Shown here one piece after another: positions 46,285 to 55,720 of a DNA stretch of 62,720 bases. The position numbers were made by a program, and so were the translations under genes. Under the pieces are notes generated by a model, which saw only the letters and a program-made list of their open reading frames with translations, did not search any database and was not told where the DNA came from. The stretch lies in contig NZ_FNJL01000034.1 in the NCBI RefSeq assembly GCF_900104515.1, positions 1-62,720 of the forward strand, written 5' to 3'. Source of the DNA: Paracidovorax cattleyae. Its GTDB lineage: Bacteria; Pseudomonadota; Gammaproteobacteria; Burkholderiales; Burkholderiaceae_C. The first letter of the stretch is position 1; each line of letters opens with the position of its first letter.

Positions 46285-46791
46285 TTACTTGCGCAAGGGG
46301 ATCGGTGTGGCGCGGTCCACCGGCACGGCCGTGACCGCGTTCTGGGGCGAGCCCTCGATGAGCTTGTCGGAATAGGTGAGATAGACCAGCGTATTGCGCT
46401 GCGCATCCACCATGCGCACGATGCGCAGCCGCTTGAAGAGGATGGACATGCGTTCGCTGAACACCTCTTCCTGGGCCTTGAGCGGCTGCGGGAAGGCGAT
46501 GGGCCCGACCTGGCGGCAGGCGATGGACGCCTCCGCCCTGTCTTCCGCCAGGCCCAGCGTGCCCTTGATGCCGCCCTTGCGGGCTCGGGAGACGTAGCAG
46601 GTCACGCCCTGCACGGCGGGGTCATCGTAGGCTTCCACGAGGATGTCGTGGTCGCGGCCGATCCACTGGAAGGCCGTATCGACGGAGCCGATCTTCTGGC
46701 CGTCCGCGGCCGCGGCCAGCGCCATGCCGGCGAGCGCGCAGGCCAGCGCGGGCCGGGCGATCCGGCGCAGGAAAGCGGGCACGGCGCTCAT
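46285..46791 (-). CDS. creA: CreA family periplasmic protein
   Basis: The 168-residue protein has a signal peptide ([20 protein letters not shown], cleavage near AAA-DG), then the CreA blocks [55 protein letters not shown] and [20 protein letters not shown]. The function of CreA is unknown although it is widely conserved and sits in the creABCD locus of enteric bacteria. Here creBCD are absent. The start overlaps the stop of the cyanophycin synthetase gene by 4 nt, which makes it the third gene of the cphA transcript. Confidence 0.88.
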   Translation of the reverse strand: MSAVPAFLRRIARPALACALAGMALAAAADGQKIGSVDTAFQWIGRDHDILVEAYDDPAVQGVTCYVSRARKGGIKGTLGLAEDRAEASIACRQVGPIAFPQPLKAQEEVFSERMSILFKRLRIVRMVDAQRNTLVYLTYSDKLIEGSPQNAVTAVPVDRATPIPLRK

Positions 46792-49373
46792 GCCGCGGCT
46801 CCGCTGCCTTCGGCGCAACGCCGGGCGAGGTGGGTGAGCGCCTCCTCCACCTGGTCCACCAGCACCAGGCACAGGTCGCCCGGCTGCAGCCGGGCGAGTG
46901 CGGCGTCGATGGCTGCGAACTCGCCGCGGATCTCGTCGATGTACTTCGTGCGCGAGGCATCGGCCAGGCCCTCGCGCAGCAGCGCCATCACCTCGCCGTC
47001 GGCCCGGCCGCGCTGGGCGGCATCCTGGTAGAGGATGACGTCGTCGAAGGCGGCGCCCAGGATCCCGGTCTGCCCGCGGATGTCCTCGTCGCGCCGGTCG
47101 CCCGCACCGCTGATCACCACGCTGCGGCGGTTGCCGGGCAGGGCGTCCACGGCCGCCACCAGGGCGCGCATCGCGTCGGGGTTGTGGCCGTAGTCGGCGA
47201 TCACGGTCGCGCCGCGGAAGTCCATGACGTTGAAGCGGCCGGGGGCGTTGTCGCTGTCGTTGACGAAGCCGGCCAGGCCGCGGCGGATGGTGTCCCACGG
47301 CAGGCCGATGCCCCAGGCGGCGGCGATGGAGGCCATCGCGTTCTCGACCTGGAAGCCGATCGCGCCGTTGCGCGTGAGCGGGATGTCGCGCAGGGCGATC
47401 TGCTCCCTCCAGGAGTCCTCGGCCGCCACGATGTGGTCGCCGTCCACGTACACCACGCGCTGCCCCCGGGCACGGTGCGTGGCCATGACCGGATGGTGGC
47501 GGTCCAGCGCGAAGAAGATGACCTTGCCCGGGCTGCTCGGCGCCATGGCGGCCACGTGCGGGTCGGCGGCGTTGAGCACGGCGTAGCCGTCGGCGGCCAC
47601 GTTCTGCACGACCACGCGCTTGAGGATGGCCACATCCTGCACGGTGTGGATGAAGTTCATGCCCAGGTGGTCGCCTTCGCCCACGTTGGTGACCACGGCC
47701 ACCTGGCAGCGGTCGAAGCCCAGGCCTTCGCGCAGCAGGCCGCCGCGCGCGCATTCCAGCACCGCGGCATCGGTCTCGGGGTGGGCGAGCGCATTGCGCG
47801 CGCTCCGGGGGCCCGAGCAGTCGCCGCTGTCGATCTGCCGGCCGTTCACGTACACGCCGTCCGTGTTGGTCATCGCGGTGCGCCAGCCATGGGCCGTGAA
47901 CAGGTGCGCGATCAGGCGCGTGGTGGTGGTCTTGCCGTTGGTGCCGGTGACCGCCACCAGCGGTACGCGGCCGTTCTCTCCGGGCGGGAACAGGGCATCG
48001 ACCATGGGCACGCTCACGTTGCGCGGGCGGCCGAAGGACGGCGCCAGGTGCATGCGCAGGCCGGGGGCGGCATTGACTTCGACGATGCCCCCGTTCTGCT
48101 CTTCCAGAGGACGCAGCATGGTCTCGCAGACCACATCCACGCCGCAGATGTGCAGGCCGATGGTCTGCGCGGCCTCCACGGCGCGTGCGGCCACTTCGGG
48201 GTGCACGTCGTCCGTCACGTCGGTGGCGCTGCCGCCCGTGGACAGGTTGGCGTTGTTGCGCAGTACCACGCGCTGGCCCTGGGCCGGCACGGACTCGGGC
48301 GTGAGGCCTTCGGATGCGATGCGGGCGATGGCGATGTCGTCCAGGCGCACCTTGGTCAGCGCCGTGCCGTGGCCGCTGCCGCGGCGCGGATCCTGGTTGA
48401 CGATCTCCACCAGCTCGCGGATGGTGTGGTGGCCGTCGCCCAGCACCTGCGGCGGCTCGCGGCGTGCGGCCGCCACCAGCTGGTTTCCGACCACCAGCAG
48501 GCGGAAGTCATGGCCGGGCAGAAAGCGCTCGACCATCACCTCGTCGCTGAAGGCCCGCGCGGTGGCATAGGCTGCCTCCAGCTGGGCGCGCGTGGTGATG
48601 TTCACCGTCACGCCCTTGCCCTGGTTGCCGTCCTGGGGCTTGATGACCACGGGCAGGCCGACTTCCCCGGCCACCTTCCACGCATCTTCCAGGTCGGCCA
48701 CGGGTCGGCCCAGCGGCACGGGAACGCCGGCCGCATGCAGCAGGCGCTTCGTGAGGTCCTTGTCCTGCGCGATGGATTCGGCCACGGCGCTGGTCATGTC
48801 CAGTTCCGCGGCCTGGATGCGCCGGGCCCGGGAGCCCCAGCCCAGTTGCACCAGCGAGCCGCTGGTCAGCCGGCGGAAAGGAATGCCCCGGGCCACGGCG
48901 GCATCCACGATGGAGCCGGTGGAGGGGCCGATGCGCTCGTCCTCGTCCAGTTCGCGCAACTGGTTGACCACGGCATGCGCGTCGAAGGGGGTGTCGGCCA
49001 GCGCAGCCTGCACCAGCCGTTCGGCCTGCTCCATGGCCAGGCGGCCGACGGCTTCCTCGGTGTATTCGACCACGACCTGGTACGTGCCTTCCTCCACCGT
49101 GGCATGCGTGCGGCTGAACGTGATGGGGCAGCCGGCCAGGGCCTGCAGCGAGTGCGCGGCGGTCTCTACGACCTCGGCCAGCGAGACGGGCACCGCGGCG
49201 CCTTCGGGCCGCAGCGTGCCGATGCGCGGGAAGCGTGCCCGCAGGCGGTCCTCCAGGCCGGGCAGAAGGGTGATGTCGCGCTCGGCGACGTCGCAGTGGA
49301 CGACGGCCTCCATGGCGGTGCTGCGGGTCCAGATGTTGGGGCCGCGCAGGGCGCGGATTCGGGAGATCTGCAT
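46788..49373 (-). CDS. cphA: Cyanophycin synthetase (CphA1 type)
   Basis: The 861-residue protein has the CphA order. The N-terminal domain (1-160) is followed by an ATP-grasp domain ([33 protein letters not shown]) that adds Asp to the chain. The Mur-ligase-like domain from about 480 adds Arg, with an intact P-loop [16 protein letters not shown] and [15 protein letters not shown]. It makes multi-L-arginyl-poly-L-aspartate, a nitrogen reserve. It lies 24 bases after the second cphA paralogue on the same strand, and its end overlaps creA. No cyanophycinase gene is in the window. Confidence 0.92.
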   Translation of the reverse strand: MQISRIRALRGPNIWTRSTAMEAVVHCDVAERDITLLPGLEDRLRARFPRIGTLRPEGAAVPVSLAEVVETAAHSLQALAGCPITFSRTHATVEEGTYQVVVEYTEEAVGRLAMEQAERLVQAALADTPFDAHAVVNQLRELDEDERIGPSTGSIVDAAVARGIPFRRLTSGSLVQLGWGSRARRIQAAELDMTSAVAESIAQDKDLTKRLLHAAGVPVPLGRPVADLEDAWKVAGEVGLPVVIKPQDGNQGKGVTVNITTRAQLEAAYATARAFSDEVMVERFLPGHDFRLLVVGNQLVAAARREPPQVLGDGHHTIRELVEIVNQDPRRGSGHGTALTKVRLDDIAIARIASEGLTPESVPAQGQRVVLRNNANLSTGGSATDVTDDVHPEVAARAVEAAQTIGLHICGVDVVCETMLRPLEEQNGGIVEVNAAPGLRMHLAPSFGRPRNVSVPMVDALFPPGENGRVPLVAVTGTNGKTTTTRLIAHLFTAHGWRTAMTNTDGVYVNGRQIDSGDCSGPRSARNALAHPETDAAVLECARGGLLREGLGFDRCQVAVVTNVGEGDHLGMNFIHTVQDVAILKRVVVQNVAADGYAVLNAADPHVAAMAPSSPGKVIFFALDRHHPVMATHRARGQRVVYVDGDHIVAAEDSWREQIALRDIPLTRNGAIGFQVENAMASIAAAWGIGLPWDTIRRGLAGFVNDSDNAPGRFNVMDFRGATVIADYGHNPDAMRALVAAVDALPGNRRSVVISGAGDRRDEDIRGQTGILGAAFDDVILYQDAAQRGRADGEVMALLREGLADASRTKYIDEIRGEFAAIDAALARLQPGDLCLVLVDQVEEALTHLARRCAEGSGAAA

Positions 49374-49397
49374 GGAAGTAGTGCTCTCGGGGGCGAA

Positions 49398-51569
49398 TCA
49401 GTGCGTGTACTCGAAGGTCTTGATGCCGGCAGCGATCAGGTCGGGCGTGATGTCCAGGGCCCAGGCCGTGGCGATCGCGGCCAGCAGGGCCGCGGTGCCG
49501 GGCTGCGTGCTGCCGGCCAGGCTCAGGCTGGCCAGCGAACCCAGCACCCGCTCCTTGGTCCCGGTGGCCAGCACCACGTTTCCGCCCTGCACGAACACGG
49601 CACGACCGTCCCTGTCGGCGCGGTGCGCGGCCACCACGGGGTTGTCGGCATGCAGCGCGTAGAACAGCACTTCCCCGTCGCACAGGCGGGCCAGATCCGC
49701 CACCTGCGCGTCTTCGGCGTTGAGCACGCCGGCGCCGTCGTCGAGCACCAGGTCGATCTGCGTGCGCATCACCCGGGTCATCTGCGCGGGCTCGAGCACG
49801 TCATGGTCGGCGAGCTGTTCCCAGCCCTGCATGTCGGTGACCACGCCGACCAGGCAGCGGTCGTAGGCCAGGCCTTCTTCCAGGATGGAGCGAGCCGTGG
49901 TCTGCACCACCGCGGCCTCGGCCAGGCGGTTGGTGAGAAGGCGATGCGCTCCGGCCCAGTCGGCGGTATCGGTGTGCTGCGTGCGGCGGTTGGCCAGGAA
50001 CATGCCTTCGCTGCTCGCCACGCCGGTGAGCTTGCCCGACAGCTGCAGCAGCCAGCCCACCAGCCGCGCGATGAAGGCGTTGCCCTGCGTGCCGGCGATG
50101 CCCACCAGCGGGATGCGGCCCGCGCCCGGGCCCTCGTCGGTGCGCGGGAAGAGGTGGTCCACGATGGCCATGCCCACGGGGCGGGGCGTGCCGCTGGTGG
50201 GCTTGAGGTGCATCAGCAGTCCGGGTCCGGCGTTCACCTCGAGGATGGCGCCGCCCTGCTCCTTCATGGGGCGCGAGACGTCCTGCAGGATCATGTCCAT
50301 GCCGGCGATGTCCAGGCCCACGATCCGGGCGGCCAGCTGGGCGTAGTAGGCGACGTCGGGGTGCACTTCGTCCGTGCAGTCGATGGCCATGTTGCCGTTG
50401 CGCTGCAGCAGGATGCTCTGGCCCTGGGCGGGCACGGTGTCGGGCGTGACGCCCTGGCGCTGCAGCTCCAGCTGCACCGCCGGCGCTTCCAGCTTGATCC
50501 AGTCGAGCGGGTACTCCTGCTCGGGGCCGCGGCGCGGATCCTGGTTGACCATGTCCACCAGCTCGCGCAGCGTGGAGCGCCCATTGCCCGAGACGCTCAC
50601 CACCTCGCCGCGGCAGGCCGCCACCACCTTGCCGCCCACCACCAGCAGGCGGTGCTCGGTGCCCTCGATGAAGCGCTCGACGATCACCGCCGAGCCCTCG
50701 GGCTCGGCCAGGGCGAAGGCAGCCCGGATCTCGGCCTCGCCGTACAGCTCCAGCGTCACGCCGCGGGCGTGGTTGCCGTCCGAGGGCTTGACGGTGACGG
50801 GAAACCCGATGTCCTGCGCCACGTCCCAGGTTTCCTGGGCATTGGCGACCACGCGGCCTTCGGGCACCGGCACGCCGCAGGTGGCCAGCAGGCGCTTGGT
50901 GAAGTCCTTGTCCTGCGCGATGCCCTCGGCGATGGCGCTGGTCTGGTCGGTCTCGGCCGTCCAGATGCGGCGCTGCGCGGCGCCGTAGCCCAGCTGCACG
51001 AGGTTGCCGTCGTTCAGGCGGATGTGCGGAATGCGGCGCTCGCCGGCCGCGTCCACGATGCTGCCGGTGCTGGGGCCCAGGTAGCTGTCATTGATGCTGG
51101 TCTTGATGGCCTGGATGGCGGGCTTGACGTCGAACGGCCGGTCGTTGATGGCGGCCATCAGCAATTGGTGTCCCCAGGCGAGCGCGGTACGCGCCACTTC
51201 TTCCTCGGGGCAGCGGAAGACCATGCGGTACACGCCGCGCCGGGAGATCTCGCGCGTCTGCCCGAACTCGGCCGGCATGCCCGCCAGGTTGAGCAACTCG
51301 ATCACGACATGTTCCAGCACATGGCCCATCCAGGTGCCGCTTTCCAGGCGCTGGATGAACCCGCCGCGCTCTCCCACACCGCAGTGGTGCTCGATCAGGG
51401 CCGGCAGCCAGGTGGTCAGGCGTTCGTTGAGGCCGGGGATCTTGTCCGACGGCCAGTCCTCCAGCTCGCCCAGGTCCAGCCAGACCTCGAGGATGGGACG
51501 GTAGGTCCAGACGCTGGGGCCGCGCAGGTAGGTGATGCGCAGCAGTTGGATGTCATTGAAAGTCGCCAT
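49398..51569 (-). CDS. Second cyanophycin synthetase-like protein with degenerate Mur-ligase P-loop
   Basis: The 723-residue paralogue keeps the CphA N-domain (LRITYLRGPSVWTYRPILEV) and ATP-grasp domain (GFPVTVKPSDGNHARGVTLE, EVNAGPGLLMHLKP). The Mur-ligase domain is shortened, and its P-loop reads GIAGTQGNAFIARLVG where CphA1 has GTNGKTTT. The Lys and Thr that bind ATP phosphates are lost. It may therefore resemble CphA2, which polymerises beta-aspartyl-arginine dipeptides using only the ATP-grasp site, or act as a partner of CphA1. The start at 51569 is fixed by the conserved opening. It diverges from the ABC exporter gene across 221 bases with no other gene. Confidence 0.88.
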   Translation of the reverse strand: MATFNDIQLLRITYLRGPSVWTYRPILEVWLDLGELEDWPSDKIPGLNERLTTWLPALIEHHCGVGERGGFIQRLESGTWMGHVLEHVVIELLNLAGMPAEFGQTREISRRGVYRMVFRCPEEEVARTALAWGHQLLMAAINDRPFDVKPAIQAIKTSINDSYLGPSTGSIVDAAGERRIPHIRLNDGNLVQLGYGAAQRRIWTAETDQTSAIAEGIAQDKDFTKRLLATCGVPVPEGRVVANAQETWDVAQDIGFPVTVKPSDGNHARGVTLELYGEAEIRAAFALAEPEGSAVIVERFIEGTEHRLLVVGGKVVAACRGEVVSVSGNGRSTLRELVDMVNQDPRRGPEQEYPLDWIKLEAPAVQLELQRQGVTPDTVPAQGQSILLQRNGNMAIDCTDEVHPDVAYYAQLAARIVGLDIAGMDMILQDVSRPMKEQGGAILEVNAGPGLLMHLKPTSGTPRPVGMAIVDHLFPRTDEGPGAGRIPLVGIAGTQGNAFIARLVGWLLQLSGKLTGVASSEGMFLANRRTQHTDTADWAGAHRLLTNRLAEAAVVQTTARSILEEGLAYDRCLVGVVTDMQGWEQLADHDVLEPAQMTRVMRTQIDLVLDDGAGVLNAEDAQVADLARLCDGEVLFYALHADNPVVAAHRADRDGRAVFVQGGNVVLATGTKERVLGSLASLSLAGSTQPGTAALLAAIATAWALDITPDLIAAGIKTFEYTH

Positions 51570-51790
51570 GGAGTGCAGCGTAAAGGAATCTGCGGCCGCG
51601 GGGGACCGGGAAAGCGAAGGAAGGCTGTTGCGATTGTGCGCCGAAGTCGGGACGGGGCGCCCTGTCAGCGCAGGGGGGCGGGCGCGCGTTACATGGCGGT
51701 GCCGCTGCCGCCTCCGGGGCATCGGAGAGAGAATGCCTCCCAGCACACAGGCCCGGCACTTGAGCCGGCCTGGTGTGAGTACCCACAAAC

Positions 51791-54112
51791 ATGCAACATC
51801 ACCATCCTGCGGACGCCTCGGGTGTCTTGACGGGCCCCATCTGGGCCGAAATGCGAGCCAGGCTCGCGCCCACGGAAAACGTGCTGGCCACACTGGAGGT
51901 TGACCTGAGCGCCGCGCTGCGCTTCGCACCCGGCCTGCTGATGCTCACCACGCAGCGCCTGCTGGTGCAGGAGCCGGGCGGCGGCGCGGGCGAATGGGCC
52001 CTGGCGCCCGGCCTGTCGGTGCGGCTGATCGAGCATGGCGGCGTCGGCACGCTGGAGCTGCACGACGACGCGCGGCGCCTGGCGCTGTGGCGCTTCACGC
52101 TGGGCCACCACCCCCAGGCGCTGCTGCTGCAGCAGAAGTTCGAGCAGCAGGTCGGGCAGCTGTCGGCCCCCTTGGGCGGGCCGCTGGAGGCCGAGCCGGA
52201 CGACGGGGCGCATTGCGAGGCCTGCGGCGCGGTGCTGCCGCCCGACGCGGAGGAGTGCCCCGCATGCGCGCGCCAGCAGGCCCCCCAGACGTCCACCTGG
52301 GTGCTGCTGCGGCTCTGGCGCTTCGCGCATCCCTACCGGCACCAGCTGCTGCTGGGCTTCCTGCTCACGCTGGCTTCCACGGGTGCCACGCTGGTCGCGC
52401 CCTACCTGACGATCCCCATCGTGGACAAGATCCTGATCCCTTTCCAGAACGGGCAGCGGATCGACGCGAGCCTCGTGGGCTTCTATCTCGGCGGCCTGTT
52501 GCTGTCGGCCCTGGTGGCCTGGGGCCTGGGCTGGGCGCGCACCTTCGTGCTGGCCAAGGTGTCCGAGCGCATCGGCTCCGACCTGCGCACCACCACCTAC
52601 AGACACCTGCTGACGCTCTCGCTCGACTACTACGGCAGCAAGCGGACCGGCGACCTGATGGCGCGCATCGGCGCGGAGACGGACCGCATCAACCTCTTCC
52701 TGTCGCTCAACGCGCTCGATTTCGCCACGGACGTGCTGATGATCACGATGACCTCGGCCATCCTGTTCTCCATCAATCCCTGGCTGGCGCTGGTCACCCT
52801 GGTGCCGCTGCCCTTCATTGCCTGGATGATCCACCTGGTGCGCGACCGCCTGCGCACGGGCTTCGAGAAGATCGACCGCGTCTGGTCCGAGGTGACCAAC
52901 GTGCTGGCCGACACCATCCCGGGCATCCGCGTGGTCAAGGCCTTCGCCCAGGAAAAGCGAGAGTCCGACCGCTTCGCCCAGGCCAACCTCGTCAACCTGC
53001 AGGCCAACGACCGCGTGAACAAGACCTGGTCGCTGTTCACGCCCACGGTGACGCTGCTGACCGAGATCGGCCTGCTGATCGTGTGGGGCTTCGGCATCTG
53101 GCTGGTGGCCGGCGGACAGATCACCGTGGGTATCCTGACGGCCTTTATCGCCTACATCGGCCGTTTCTACAGCCGGCTCGACTCGATGAGCCGCATCGTA
53201 TCGGTCACGCAGAAGGCGGCCGCCGGCGCCAAGCGCATCTTCGACATCCTGGACCACGTCAGCAGCGTGCCCGACCCGGTCCACCCCGTCCAGCTGCAGC
53301 AGGTGCAGGGCCGCATCACGCTGGACAACGTCAACTTCCGCTACGGCAGCCGCTCCGTCATCCGGAACCTCGACCTGCAGATACGCCCCGGCGAGATGAT
53401 CGGCCTCGTGGGCCACAGCGGCTCGGGCAAGAGCACGCTGGTGAACCTCATCAGCCGCTTCTACGATGTGACCGAGGGCTCCATCCAGGTGGACGGGGTG
53501 GACGTGCGCCGCCTGCGCGTGGCCGACTACCGGCGCCACATCGGCCTGGTGCTGCAGGAGCCGTTCCTGTTCTTCGGCACGATCGCCGAGAACATCGCCT
53601 ATGGCAAGCCGGATGCCTCGCGCGAGGAGATCGTCGCGGCGGCCCGCGCGGCCCATGCCCACGAATTCATCCTGCGGCTGCCGCACGGCTACGACTCGCT
53701 CGTGGGCGAGCGGGGGCAGGGCCTGTCGGGCGGCGAGCGCCAGCGCATCAGCATCGCGCGCGCCCTGCTCATCGACCCGCGCATCCTCATCCTGGACGAG
53801 GCGACCTCGGCCGTCGATACCGAAACCGAGGAGGAGATCCAGAAAGCCTTGGACAACCTCGTGCAGGGCCGCACCACCATCGCGATCGCCCACCGGCTCT
53901 CCACGCTGCGCAAGGCCGACCGCCTCGTGGTGATGGACCGCGGAGAGATCGTCGAGGTCGGCCCGCACGACGAGCTCATGGAGAAGCAGGGCGCCTACTG
54001 GCGCCTCTACGAAGCCCAGGCACGCCGCGTCGAGGAGGACGCGCAGGCTCCCGGCCTCGTGGAAGTGGACAGCGCGATGCTCCACTCGGCCCATCCCGCG
54101 GGGACGCCATGA
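51791..54112 (+). CDS. ABC exporter-type protein with N-terminal zinc ribbon, cyanophycin-associated
   Basis: The 773-residue protein has an unusual N-terminal domain (1-135). A four-Cys zinc ribbon follows (C142, C145, C156, C159 in CEACGAVLPPDAEECPAC), then a six-helix exporter membrane domain (about 185-460). The ATPase has Walker A GHSGSGKST, signature LSGGERQRISIARA and Walker B ILILDEATSAVD. It resembles lipid A/drug exporters, but the N-terminal part is specific. The same gene pair with DUF1854 is found beside cphA in related bacteria and is named cyanophycin-metabolism-associated in current annotation. The transported substrate is unknown. It is coupled by 4 nt to the next gene. Confidence 0.88.
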   Translation: MQHHHPADASGVLTGPIWAEMRARLAPTENVLATLEVDLSAALRFAPGLLMLTTQRLLVQEPGGGAGEWALAPGLSVRLIEHGGVGTLELHDDARRLALWRFTLGHHPQALLLQQKFEQQVGQLSAPLGGPLEAEPDDGAHCEACGAVLPPDAEECPACARQQAPQTSTWVLLRLWRFAHPYRHQLLLGFLLTLASTGATLVAPYLTIPIVDKILIPFQNGQRIDASLVGFYLGGLLLSALVAWGLGWARTFVLAKVSERIGSDLRTTTYRHLLTLSLDYYGSKRTGDLMARIGAETDRINLFLSLNALDFATDVLMITMTSAILFSINPWLALVTLVPLPFIAWMIHLVRDRLRTGFEKIDRVWSEVTNVLADTIPGIRVVKAFAQEKRESDRFAQANLVNLQANDRVNKTWSLFTPTVTLLTEIGLLIVWGFGIWLVAGGQITVGILTAFIAYIGRFYSRLDSMSRIVSVTQKAAAGAKRIFDILDHVSSVPDPVHPVQLQQVQGRITLDNVNFRYGSRSVIRNLDLQIRPGEMIGLVGHSGSGKSTLVNLISRFYDVTEGSIQVDGVDVRRLRVADYRRHIGLVLQEPFLFFGTIAENIAYGKPDASREEIVAAARAAHAHEFILRLPHGYDSLVGERGQGLSGGERQRISIARALLIDPRILILDEATSAVDTETEEEIQKALDNLVQGRTTIAIAHRLSTLRKADRLVVMDRGEIVEVGPHDELMEKQGAYWRLYEAQARRVEEDAQAPGLVEVDSAMLHSAHPAGTP

Positions 54113-54639
54113 TGGCGGCCACCGCACCCCACTCACCCCCCGGTTCCGCCACGATGAACGCTCCCCACGCTTTACCCGCCTTCGGCCTGCAGCGCGACGC
54201 GCACGGCCGGCTGGTGCTCACGCTGGCCGACGGCACGGTGCACGAGGCCGTCACCCCCGTGCGGGCCTTTCCCATCGCCGCTCCGGGCGAGGGCCTGTCG
54301 CTCGTGGGCCAGGACGGCCATGAGGCCCTCTGGATCGACCGGCTCGACCGCGTGGATGCGGCCCTGCGCGCGCTCATCGAGGAAGAACTGGCCGTGCGTG
54401 AGTTCATGCCCACCATCACGCGGATCACCGCGGTGTCGAGCTTTTCCACCCCGAGCACCTGGGACGTGGACACCGACCGGGGCGCGGCCCGGCTGATCCT
54501 GAAGGGCGAGGAGGACATCCGGCGCCTGGGCAGCCGCAACGCGCTGCTGATCGCCGCGGCCGACGGCGTCCAGTTCCGCGTGCCCGACGTGGCTGCGCTG
54601 GACAAGGCCTCGCGGCGCCTGCTGGAACGCTTTTTGTAG
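54109..54639 (+). CDS. DUF1854 protein, cyanophycin-associated
   Basis: The 176-residue product begins with a disordered stretch, then FGLQRDAHGRLVLTLADGTV. Conserved blocks are PVRAFPIAAPGEGLSLV, GHEALWIDRLDRVDAALRAL, FMPTITRITAVSSFSTPSTW and VDTDRGAARLILKGEEDIRR, typical of DUF1854. The function is unknown. Its translation is coupled to the ABC exporter (ATGA overlap at 54109-54112), so it is probably a partner of that transporter. An alternative in-frame start at 54154 (MNAPHALPAF) would remove 15 residues of linker. Confidence 0.82.
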   Translation: MMAATAPHSPPGSATMNAPHALPAFGLQRDAHGRLVLTLADGTVHEAVTPVRAFPIAAPGEGLSLVGQDGHEALWIDRLDRVDAALRALIEEELAVREFMPTITRITAVSSFSTPSTWDVDTDRGAARLILKGEEDIRRLGSRNALLIAAADGVQFRVPDVAALDKASRRLLERFL

Positions 54640-54669
54640 CCCGTGTAGGCCACTGGCAGGTGGCAAAAC

Positions 54670-54685
54670 TAAGGGAAAACCCTTA
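54670..54685. promoter_or_regulatory. Perfect palindrome TAAGGG-AAAA-CCCTTA, candidate activator site
   Basis: The 16-base palindrome lies 3 bases upstream of a possible -35 (TTGCAC, 54688-54693), with CTTAAT (54712-54717) as a -10. Its centre would be near -46 relative to a start at about 54724, a place typical for activators. It is in an AT-rich patch between the DUF1854 stop and the small charged protein gene. No regulator for it is identified. Confidence 0.45.
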
Positions 54686-54800
54686 AATTGCACCGAAAGG
54701 CGAAAAAAGGCCTTAATCCACCCTTTTTTTTGCCGTTATGGATGTACGAGATGGGGTTAGCTCCCCCCGGACGTTTCTCGCCAACCAACGGAAGCCTGCC

Positions 54801-55238
54801 ATGCAAATGCCACCTGTCGATCGATCGCCGCTCTGGCGTCCCCAGGGCGCTGATTTGTATTCCACCGGCGCTTCCGGCGCGGTGCCGGTCAGGCCCGTCA
54901 ACGGCGTGACCCCGGTGGAGTCCACGGACCGCCTGGGCGAGGGCACCTCCATCCGGGAGCCGGACAAGCCCTCGGACAAGGACCCTTCGAACCGCGACTG
55001 GACCGAGGTCAAGAAAAAAGAGAAGGAAGAGGCGGAGAAGGCCAAGGACCCGCCGCCCGAGCCCATCTACAAGCAGTTGCTGGAGTTCATCCAGTCGATG
55101 TGGCGCGCGAGCGGCTCTGCCGTGGAGATGGCGCAGGAAATGAACAAGAACAGCCTGCAGGAGCGGATGTCCCAGGAAACCAAGGACCAGCCGCTGACCT
55201 ACGCCGATCCCAAGGTCAAGCGCACCGGCGGCTCCTGA
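54801..55238 (+). CDS. Hypothetical small highly charged protein
   Basis: The 145-residue product is not assigned to a family. It has a Pro/Gly/Thr-rich N-terminal half (MQMPPVDRSPLWRPQGADLY, VNGVTPVESTDRLGEG), then a Lys/Glu run (TEVKKKEKEEAEKAKDPPPE). A helical segment follows (YKQLLEFIQSMWRASGSAVE, MAQEMNKNSLQERMSQETKD). It is soluble, probably partly disordered with one coiled helix. It has its own upstream palindrome and AT-rich promoter region, and converges on the EF-hand gene with 26 bases between stops. The ATG at 54801 is preferred to an in-frame ATG at 54738. Confidence 0.65.
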   Translation: MQMPPVDRSPLWRPQGADLYSTGASGAVPVRPVNGVTPVESTDRLGEGTSIREPDKPSDKDPSNRDWTEVKKKEKEEAEKAKDPPPEPIYKQLLEFIQSMWRASGSAVEMAQEMNKNSLQERMSQETKDQPLTYADPKVKRTGGS

Positions 55239-55264
55239 TCCGCCAGCGGCCGTGCTGCCGCGGG

Positions 55265-55720
55265 CTACTGCTTCCGGGCCGCCGGCGCCGATGCCGCCGG
55301 AGCCGGGGAGTCGGCAGATGCGGCCGCCGCGGCGGCCTTCGCCCGGTCGCGCTCCGCGCGGTACTTCACCGTATAGGCGCGCACCTCGTCCAGGGTCACG
55401 TAGCCGTCGTGGTTGGTGTCCGCATCGTCGAAGGCGGCCGCCAGGCGCGGGATGACCGCCACCTCCTTGCGGCTGAGCTTGCCGTCGCCATTGAAATCCA
55501 GCATGTGGAATTCGCGGATCGCCTTGATCTCGCCCTTGCTGAGCGGCTGGCTGGCCGCGGGCTGGGCCGGCTCGGCGGCAGCGGAGGCCTGCGGGGCCCT
55601 GGCCACTGCCTTCGCAGGAGGTGCGTCCGCGGCGGACGCACCAGTGCAGGAGAGGGTGGCCGCCACGCCCAGCGCCAGGGCGGCCATGGAAGGATGCAGT
55701 CGGGTTCGAAGTCGCATCAT
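55265..55720 (-). CDS. Secreted EF-hand calcium-binding protein
   Basis: The 151-residue protein has a signal peptide (MAALALGVAATLSCTGASAA) and an Ala/Pro-rich linker. Two canonical EF-hand loops follow: DFNGDGKLSRKE at 75-86 and DTNHDGYVTLDE at 101-112, with all five ligand positions filled. The C-terminus is again Ala-rich. It should bind calcium in the periplasm; the target is unknown. The start (double ATG at 55720) overlaps the stop of the 5'-nucleotidase gene by 4 nt, so the two are probably translated from one message together with gspF upstream. Confidence 0.85.
   Translation of the reverse strand: MMRLRTRLHPSMAALALGVAATLSCTGASAADAPPAKAVARAPQASAAAEPAQPAASQPLSKGEIKAIREFHMLDFNGDGKLSRKEVAVIPRLAAAFDDADTNHDGYVTLDEVRAYTVKYRAERDRAKAAAAAASADSPAPAASAPAARKQ

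Noticed and set aside
46830-51830. A 1666-codon plus-strand open frame spanning both cyanophycin synthetase genes
   Set aside because: It lies antisense to two well-conserved cphA genes, has His/Gly/Ala-biased composition and no domain; long antisense frames are common in DNA with such high GC at third positions.
54686-54731. AAGGC/GCCTT hairpin followed by eight T as a terminator of the ABC/DUF1854 operon
   Set aside because: The 5-bp stem is separated from the T-run by about nine bases, so it does not have terminator geometry.
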